A DNA stretch of 64,000 nucleotides from Cocos nucifera (Eukaryota > Streptophyta > Magnoliopsida > Arecales > Arecaceae), in assembly GCA_006176705.1 (NCBI GenBank), contig QRFJ01003030.1, forward strand, positions 241,656 to 305,655, in the 5' to 3' direction. The notes under the pieces were generated by a model. It ran no database searches and was not told the origin of the DNA. It saw nothing but the letters and a program-made list of their open reading frames with translations. Shown piece by piece: positions 57,611-64,000 of this stretch (position 1 is its first letter; each line of letters opens with the position of its first letter). The position numbers and the translations under genes are program-made.

Positions 57611-59151
57611 TGTTGGGTGTAAACCCTTTCCTGCCGAAGTCCAATAGGATGCCGAGCCTTGAGGTGACTTCATCCGGCGAAGACGACTACTCCTAACTCC
57701 AACGATTCAAGAGTTTTTACTTAGCGCCAAGACTGCAGTCCTCCAACCTGAACTTATCGGCCGATCTTCTTCACTCCGATTCCTAGCTCCTTCGGATAGT
57801 TCCAGAACCTACAAGGCATTGTAAATTTCGCCCAGATGAGTTTGAACAGTGATGCCAGCCCCCAAATAGCTGAGTAAAGGGCCTTATCATGGTCTGGTCC
57901 GACTGACCTCGACGCTACTTGAACCTCCTCTCGACTAAAATCCCATCCAAGCTGTTTGATGTTGGATCGATGCCAAATCAACAAAACTTCTCTCCGCACG
58001 AACTCCTGCAATCTACGAATAGTGGCAGGCCTCTCAATTCCTACACCAAGGACTCTGAATACGTAAGCAAAAGGACCTCATCTCCTTTTATTAGCCTTCG
58101 AATGCCCTTGAAGGTAGCTAAGCTTCAAAGCAACGGATAAGTTACGAGAGTTTGCAGGTCATCCGCCCATGACAACCTCCCGCCAGGTTCTCACTGGCCG
58201 ATCTCCCCTCAATCGCTAGGCAAGTTCGCTCCAAGTAAACCTTCTTCCGCTCCATCCAGACAAGATTCCCCAACCAACCTCCTTTCGGTCAATCTTTTTT
58301 CGGACACCAGACAAGCTCTCTTTAACCGACCTTCCACTCGATCTCCTCCTGGAAGCCGGTTGATTTTCTTCTCGTCAACCCCTGTCCACCTGAACTTCTC
58401 GCATCAGCTGGGGAAGACTTCATCGTTTATGTATACTCCTCCAGTAGACCTCCATCCAGATTCCTTTAGCAAGTCTATTGCCGGATTCCTCCAGCAGTCA
58501 AGCTCCTTCTGGACTCTCCCAGCTGCCGAGCTTCCCCTACAATCAGGATTCTTCATAGCTCTCTCTAGTTGTCAAGAAGAGTTTTCTCCAGCCAAACTTT
58601 TTGAAGTTACCAAGAAGCACTCCTTCCAGTGGAATTTCCTATAGTTATCTGGAAAGACCTCGTCATCTATGCAAGTTCAGCTCCCAACCTACGCACTAAC
58701 GACCTTAAAGAAGTTCAAACTCCCCTGGAATCGATGAAGCTCGAAGCCCTTAGCCACCAATGCCTACTTCCTCCGAACTTCAGCTATCAAATCCCAACGG
58801 ATTGGCATGTCACGATACGAACACCACTCTCTGTTACAAACTCTACGTGGCCTCAAGCAGTCCACTACCAAATGATTACGGCAGTCACTTTCAGTTTGTT
58901 ACAGGCTCCGTCTATAAAAGGGATCCTCCAAATACGTTTTCTCCAGGCTCTATTCTCCTTCTCGACACTCTACTACTTTCTTCCCTAAGCACTTCATTTC
59001 TGTTGGACGAAAGAGCTGACTTGATGGTCGGAGGGTCTTGCCGGAGCCACCACACCCGACTCCGACCGAGACTTGTTTTGCAGGACGCCGCCAACGACCT
59101 CCTCTCCGACTCCAACATGGATTCCGATGTCAACCAGATTTCACACCAACA
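57611..59151 (+). repeat. 5' LTR of gypsy W1
   Basis: Starts TGTTGGGTGTAAACCC and ends CACACCAACA, about 1.54 kb. TATA box TCTATAAAAG at 58911-58920. Downstream GGAGGGTCTTGCCGGAGCC and GACTTGTTTTGCAGGAC blocks match those in the W2 LTR (61451-61510). The PBS that follows is decayed (TTGATAATAGAGGAAGG). All frames in it are shadows. Confidence 0.85.
58911..58920 (+). promoter_or_regulatory. TATA box of the W1 LTR
   Basis: TCTATAAAAG followed by GGATCCTCC, matching CTATATAAAGGACCCTCC at 61315-61332 in W2. Confidence 0.65.
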
Positions 59152-59268
59152 GAATTGATAATAGAGGAAGGAAAGCTCTCTCTTGAGGATCCCTTGTTCT
59201 TAAAGGAGTGCTCAGCAGGAATCTCTCTTCTTCTCCCTCGGAGTTCTTTCCCAACTGATCTCACGAGG

Positions 59269-60304
59269 ATGCCTTCCAGGAAGGCCTCAACTCGGCGATC
59301 AACCGCCTCCACTGCCAGATCTCATCCAAATCTGCCTGCTCCTATCTCATCCCCAACATCTCAGATTCCACCGACAGCAATGGTGGACGCAGAGTAATTT
59401 AACCTGCTGATCCAGTAGGTTAAAAGCCTCACTGAAGCAGTGCAGGCCATGCAGCAGCAACAGCCTCCGGTGCCGATCCGATCGGAGCAGGCTTCCCCGG
59501 AACCCCAGGATCCAGTCTAGGGATGACCAACTTGGGTGAGTCGACCGGTAACTTCCGAAAAAGAGAAGCAGAGGGTAGAGAACCCCTGCCCCAATCATGA
59601 TTCAACCCCTGGAGGGACTTTGCCCCCATTCAGCCAGAAGACTTTGGAAATCCACGACCATGAGGATCTCTTAGACCGAAAACTATAAGAAATGAACCGA
59701 CGGATTGAGGAACTCTACCATACTCCGCTCACGGTAATAATATCTACACCGACCCTCCTTTCTCACATCAAATCATGTAGGAATCGATCCCGCCAAACTT
59801 CAAGCTTCCCTAATTCGAGAGCTACGATGGGACTACTGATTCAGTTGACTACTTGGAGGCCTTCTAGACCATGATGCTGCTTCATGGCATGCCAGACGCC
59901 ATCCTGTGCCAGGCTTTTCCATCAACCCTAAAGGGAGCAGCGACAAACTGGTACTCAACCCTTAAGCTAGATACTATCTTTTCCTTCGATCAGATGAGCC
60001 ACTAGTTTGTAACTCATTTTGTCAGCAGCCGACATCCTCAACGAGGCTTGGACTCCCTCATCAACATCAAGCAGGAGGGGAATCCATACGGGTCTATGTC
60101 ATCCGTTTCAATGCTGCTACACTGAAGGTTCGAAACTTGGTCCAATCTGTTACAATAGCCGCACTAAAGGACGGCCTTTACAAGAATGATCTGCTGTTCT
60201 CCCTAAAGAAGAAATACCCTAGCAATTTTACTGATATGCTGGCTCGAGCTGAAGGGTACGCCCAAACAGAAGAAGCCTTCAAGGCCAAGGATAGCGAAGC
60301 CACT
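59269..60304 (+). pseudogene. gypsy W1 gag, decayed and cut by W2
   Basis: ATG at 59269 opens MPSRKASTRRSTASTARSHP, closely like the W2 gag start at 61693. A Pro-rich linker and several stops follow. The capsid region is visible from about 59790 (NFKLP, then ESYDGTTDSVDYLEAF, MMLLHGMPDAILCQAFPSTL, NWYSTLKLDTIFSFDQM). After a frame change it continues as VYVIRFNAATLKVRNLVQSV and NFTDMLARAEGYAQTEEAF. It stops at 60304, where the W2 LTR begins. Gag would build the particle. Frames shift at least twice, so it is dead. Confidence 0.85.
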
Positions 60305-60493
60305 TGTTGGGGATAAATCCCGCTCCTGCCGAAGCCCGGCCCGACGCTCAGCCTAATGTAACCAGTAGCCGCGAAAGAGCTTCGACAGACGGGCTTCAGC
60401 CGAACTCCCAGCGGCCGAGCTTCTTCCAGCAGGCCGAACTGGTCAGCTCCCGAGCTTCTTCCGGACTCCCAGCGTTGAGACCGAACTTCCTGA

Positions 60494-60725
60494 GCGGCCG
60501 AACTCCTTCGGACTCCCCACGGCCGAACTCCTTCGGACCGACTCCAAGCGGCCGAACTCCTTCGGACTCTCCACGGCCGAACTCCTTCGGACCGACTCCA
60601 AGCGGCCGAACTCCTTCGCACTCCCCACGGTCGAACTCCTTCGGACCGACTTCAAGCGGCCGAACTCCTTCGGACTCTCTATAGCCGAACTCCTTCGGAC
60701 CGACTTCAAGCGGCCGAGCTTCAAT
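60494..60725. repeat. 54-bp tandem repeat inside the W2 LTR (about 4.3 copies)
   Basis: Units start at GCGGCCGAACTCCTTCGG at 60494, 60548, 60602, 60656 and 60710. Each unit holds two 27-bp halves with CCGAACTCCTTCGG, itself a small hairpin (CCGAA, loop CTCC, TTCGG). The length is a multiple of three, so long frames with repeated GRTPSDSPRPNSFGPT stay open by chance. Confidence 0.92.
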
Positions 60726-61314
60726 AAAGTCCTCTCAGTGGCCGAACTCCTCAGCAGATGGGCTTTAGCGGAATCCCCGAGCGGTCGTCACTCAGGAGCC
60801 CGAACTCCTCAGCAGTCGTCACTCGGCCGAACTCCTCAGCGGTCGCCCTCATCGAACTTCGGCCGACCGAGCTCCTACCGAACTCTCAAGTGTCCAAGCC
60901 TCAGCGGAAGTCCAACAGCCGGCCGAACCCCAATACGGCCGAGCTTCGGATTCTTAGCAGCCGAACTCTTCAGCGGACGAGCCTTAGCTGCATACCTCCA
61001 GCCAGACGCCTATGGGAGCCGAACTCCCTCCTATCTTCCTCTTCAGGAGCCCGAACTCCTCCGAAATGGGCACACGACGAAGGCCTTCAACCCTTCATTC
61101 GGCAAGCTCTGCAACCATCACCATCAGTCAGTCCGCCGCACCATCAGTCCACCGCACCATCAGTCAGTCCGCCGCAGGCGATAGCGACCCACTGTCAGGC
61201 GGCGATGGCTGTCACCCTCAATCCGCCGCACACGGCACCAGCCCGTGAGACTGACTCCACCGAACCTCGAGCGGCCCGCCAGCACGTGGCTGCAGTTGTC
61301 ACCATCAAGCTCCA

Positions 61315-61324
61315 CTATATAAAG
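61315..61324 (+). promoter_or_regulatory. TATA box of the W2 LTR
   Basis: CTATATAAAG followed by GACCCTCCCGACACGC, in the same place as in W1. Confidence 0.65.
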
Positions 61325-61580
61325 GACCCTCCCGACACGCTAAGGCTAAGCTCTCTGAACTCTCGACTCTCTAAGCTCTCCTCCTCATCTCTAAGCTCCG
61401 GAACTCATTCCGAGCACTCCATTACTGTTGGCCGGAAACTAACTTGACCGTCGGAGGGTCCTGCCGGAGCCACCCCCCCACCGGTTCCGGACGGGACTTC
61501 GTTTTGCAGGTCCCCGGCGGCGACCTCAGCGGCCTCGACTCCGGCGACCTCCGGCGAGGATGGATTTCTGCACCAACAGA

Positions 61581-61598
61581 TTGGCGCTAGAAGGAGGG
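61581..61598 (+). other. primer-binding site of gypsy W2
   Basis: TTGGCGCTAGAAGGAGGG two bases after the LTR end. Decayed forms stand in the same place in W1 and in gypsy Z (42141-42158). I do not assign the tRNA. Confidence 0.75.
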
Positions 61599-61692
61599 CC
61601 TGAACCTTCGAGGTTCCCTTGTTCTTAAAGGAGTGCTCGGCGACCCTTCTCTTCCCTCTCCGGAGATCTTCCTTTTCTCTTCCGAAGAGAAA

Positions 61693-61890
61693 ATGCCACC
61701 CAGGAGAGCTTCGGCACGGCGCTCGACGGCCTCCGCGACCCGATCCCATCCAGGCCCGTCTGTTCCTGCTTCAGCCCCGGCGGCCTAGGTTCCACCTGCA
61801 CCCGCGGTGGATGTGAAGCAGTTCGGCCTGCTTGTCCGACAGATCCGTGGCCTCACGGAAGGCGTTGCAGGCTATACAGCAGCCTCCGGT
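61693..61890 (+). pseudogene. gypsy W2 gag N-terminus
   Basis: ATG at 61693 opens MPPRRASARRSTASATRSHP, nearly the same as W1 gag. A TAG at 61786-61788 interrupts it. In-frame continuation VKQFGLLVRQIRGLTEGVAG follows the Pro/Ala linker. After about 61890 the gag wording is lost and the repeat array begins. The frames that continue through it (Lys, Phe, Gly, Ala repeats) are not gag. Confidence 0.75.
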
Positions 61891-61989
61891 GGCGACTCCA
61901 CCCGCAAGCCCGCCATGAGGGCGCGAGGAATCAGCCTTAAGGAAGAGCCCAATCGCCCCGAAGAGAGAAACGGAGAGCAGAAGTTCCCC

Positions 61990-62835
61990 CGCCGAAGCGG
62001 AATGAAGTTCGGCGCGAGGAAGGCCGAACCCACCCATGAGCCCATCATCGAGGAAGCTCCGACAAAGAAGTATGAAGTCCTCCCGCGGAAGCTTCCGTGG
62101 GAAAGCGGAACGAAGTTCGGCGCAAGTGAGGCCGAACTCACGCTCCAGTATGTCCCCCAAAGGAACCACCTACAAAAGTGTTCACCGGAGGCGGAACGAA
62201 GTTCGGGCAAGAAAAGCCGAGCTCCCCTCGAACTCGCCCGAACTCGTCCGAACAAGAGCAGCAGGAAGTTCTCCCACGACGGGTCTCGCAGGAAAGAGGA
62301 AGGAAGTTCGGCTCGAAGAAAAGCCGGGCTCCCCCCAAAGCTCGGCATCAAGGCGAAATGAAGCTCGGTGGAAAAGCCGAACTCCTCAGCTCAACCTCCA
62401 AATGAAGTTCGGCGCCGGCAAGGACGGAACGAAGCCCCCCGCGGAATGAAGTTCGGCACAAGCGAGGGCGGAGCAAAGTTCTCCCGCGGAACGAAGTTCG
62501 GAGGAAGACCGAACTCATCAGCTCATCGAAATAAAGTTCGGCGGAAGCAAGGCCGAACTCTCCCTTTTGAGCTCATCAATGAAGCTCGGCGCAAGCGAAG
62601 CCGAACTCCACCTTAAAGCCCACCATCACAGTGAAGTTCGGCGCAAGCAGTGGCGAAGTTCTCCCACCAATGAAGTTCGGCATCAGGGAGGCCGAACTCC
62701 GCAGCAGATCACCCAAGTGAAGTTCGGCCGCGCTCGAGACCGCCCCAGGGCGATCGAGGCCGAACTCCCCCTCAAGTACGTCGCCACAACGAATTCACGG
62801 GAGGTGCGATAAAGTTCGGGCAAGCAAAGCCGACC
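61990..62835. repeat. degenerate array of short inverted repeats (AAGTTCGGC ... GCCGAACTT)
   Basis: About fourteen units, irregularly spaced, most of the form GAAGTTCGGC, about 10 bases, GGCCGAACTC. Examples start near 62110, 62532, 62580 and 62671. Many are flanked by a second word TTCTCCCRCGGAA and a CGGGAAAGCGGAA word (62066-62110, 62266-62300, 62866-62910), so larger units can be seen. Each unit can fold into a 7-9 bp stem. It stands where the capsid part of gag should be. Confidence 0.8.
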
Positions 62836-63120
62836 CCCTCTCTGCGAGCAGGGAAGTCCGGACAAAGAAGCATGAAGTTCTCCCACGGAAAGTTTCGCGG
62901 GAAAGCGGAATGAAGCCCCACGCAAGCGAAGCCCGAACTTCTCGAGCTCACCGCAAAGGAAGCCCCGACAGAAGGGCGCGAAGAAATCCTCCTCCCGAAA
63001 GATTCCGCAGCTGCGACCCGCTCCTCTAACTCGAATTCTCGGCGAAGTTAAGAGCCGGCCGCCAAGTCCTGAAGGACTACGGCCTCCCCAAACGTGCGCG
63101 ATCAAGGCAAGTAAAGCCCC

Positions 63121-63264
63121 TACCATCGCGACCACGGCCACGACACTGAGGAATACGTTCAGCTCCAAGACGAGATTGAAGAGCTCGTCAAAAAGGGACG
63201 ACGGGATAAATTCCTCCGACGCCGGTCTGAAGCAGGAGAAGATCGGCTAAAGGCGCTGCCGTAA
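63121..63264 (+). pseudogene. gypsy W2 gag C-terminal segment
   Basis: YHRDHGHDTEEYVQLQDEIE then ELVKKGRRDKFLRRRSEAG, ending in TAA at 63262-63264. This is the gag end seen in gypsy Z as GHDTEECWQLKEEIKALIKR. The Cys of the usual YC-YH-GH-EC zinc-knuckle pattern are replaced here (Tyr for Cys). It is isolated: no capsid before it and no protease after it. Confidence 0.75.
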
Positions 63265-63586
63265 CTAGAAAAGACAAGAAGGTCGGCCGCTTCGCGGCGT
63301 CATCAACGCCACCCCGGGGAGGAGCTAGGAGCTAGCTACATCGGGGATTGTCGTCCCCAGCGACAAAGTCAAGAGAAGCATGTTCCAAATTAAGAAGGCC
63401 GGCATGAGATAGAGGAGGTCGTCTGGACGGGACTTACTGCCCGAGGGAACTCCGAGGAACAACACCCCGACAACCCTCGAACGGAAATGCGCTGCGATCA
63501 GCTTCTCCTCGGTAAAACTCTCCCCTCTCAATAAAATCATTTCTGGATGCGAAATCTATGCGATGACAGGGAAGAAGCAGTCAGCC

Positions 63587-64000
63587 GCGTTAGGAACAGG
63601 AGGAGAACCTCGTCCTAGCGCGAGCAAAGTCGAAGGCCCCATCCACAAAGGACGGGATGGGGGGAGAGGCGAGGACGACGGTCCTCATGTGCCCCCACAG
63701 CCGGCTAGGAACAGGAGGAGAACCTCGTCCTAGCGTGAGCAAAGTCGAAGGCCCCGTCCACAAAGGACGGGATGGGGGGAGAGGCGAGGACGACGGTCCT
63801 CATGTGCCCCCACAGCCGGCTAGGAACAGGAGGAGAACCTCGTCCTAGCGTGAGCAAAGTCGAAGGCCCCGTCCACAAAGGACGGGATGGGGGGAGAGGC
63901 GAGGACGACGGTCCCCATGTGCCCCCACAGCCCGTTGGGAACAGGAGGAGAACCTCGTCCTAACGCGAGCAAGGTCGAAGGCCTCGTTCACCTAAAACGA
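63587..64000. repeat. 115-bp tandem repeat, at least 3.5 copies, continuing past the window
   Basis: Units begin at TAGGAACAGGAGGAGAACCT at 63591, 63706, 63821 and (as TGGGAACAGG) 63936. Each holds CCTCGTCCTAGCG, GGACGGGATGGGGGGAGAGG and CATGTGCCCCCACAG. Copies differ at only a few bases. Two 63-codon frames over it are repeats of each other and not genes. Confidence 0.95.

Larger units (their letters stand above)
60305..61578 (+). repeat. 5' LTR of gypsy W2, inserted in W1 gag
   Basis: TGTTGGGGATAAATCCCGC to CTGCACCAACA, 1274 bp. It follows CCACT (60300-60304), the probable left TSD. TATA box CTATATAAAG at 61315. It is GC-rich and full of GGCCGAACTCC words, including the 54-bp tandem array. 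The large overlapping frames on both strands in this LTR come from repeats and CpG richness, not genes. Confidence 0.88.

Noticed and set aside
60178..61447. Several overlapping frames of 90-229 codons on both strands (Ser/Pro/Arg-rich)
   Set aside because: They lie in the W2 LTR and its 54-bp repeat. Frames are open on both strands because the unit length is divisible by three and GC-rich DNA has few stops. No domain recognised.
61807..63168. Frames of 130-184 codons with KFG/AELP repeats
   Set aside because: Products of the inverted-repeat array. The same words are read in all frames. Only the gag N-terminus (61693-61890) and the GHDTEE segment (63121-63264) look like true remnants.
63587..64000. 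Possible CRISPR-like array or protein of repeated units
   Set aside because: Repeats are 115 bp and contiguous without unique spacers, and this is a plant genome. It is a tandem minisatellite.

Overview
This window is plant nuclear DNA, almost certainly from a monocot with a retrotransposon-rich genome. A palm would fit, but nothing here proves the species. Evidence is the density of nested Ty1/copia and Ty3/gypsy LTR retrotransposons, Au-like SINEs, and GT-AG exon structure. I see no bacterial or organellar genes, rRNA, tRNA gene or CRISPR. One 1000-base run of N lies inside an Athila-type element.

Bases 1-52677 are one nest of retrotransposons that can be peeled apart by target-site duplications (TSDs), primer-binding sites (PBS) and polypurine tracts. 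The base layer is an old gypsy element on the minus strand, 'gypsy Z' (5' LTR 42160-42904, gag/protease 41772-42159 and 29979-31529). It was entered by copia Y2 (minus, 31530-41766, TSD GGGAG), by copia Y3 (plus, 42905-52677, at the outer edge of Z's LTR), and by copia X2 (minus), whose 5' LTR begins at 29978. That X2 LTR was then split by copia Y1 (minus, 18632-29165, TSD GATAa/c) and by a complete Athila-type gypsy (plus, 7325-18573, TSD GCCGA). X2's gag is cut at 3540/3541 by copia X1 (plus), whose 3' end and 3' LTR fill 1-3540. Coding regions are mostly decayed. The least decayed pol sequences are in Athila and Y3. Y3 has LTRs differing at only about 25 places by eye, yet lacks its protease and RNase H cores.

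Bases 52682-57610 are the only stretch that looks single-copy. It holds two phase-compatible minus-strand exons (55459-55686 and 53667-53922) forming the 3' end of a gene I do not recognise. The intron between them carries a solo LTR and a CA/GA simple repeat. Two Au-like SINEs lie nearby.

Bases 57611-64000 belong to two GC-rich gypsy elements. Element W1 (LTR 57611-59151, decayed gag 59269-60304) is interrupted in gag by W2 (LTR 60305-61578). W2 is the strangest piece of the window. Its LTR carries a 54-bp tandem repeat. The place where the gag capsid should be holds a degenerate array of short hairpins built on AAGTTCGGC/GCCGAACTT. A 115-bp tandem array runs off the window end. W2 looks like a non-autonomous element.

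The genes here do not form a pathway. The elements would each encode gag, protease, integrase, reverse transcriptase and RNase H, but all visible copies are broken. Most small open frames inside LTRs are shadows.
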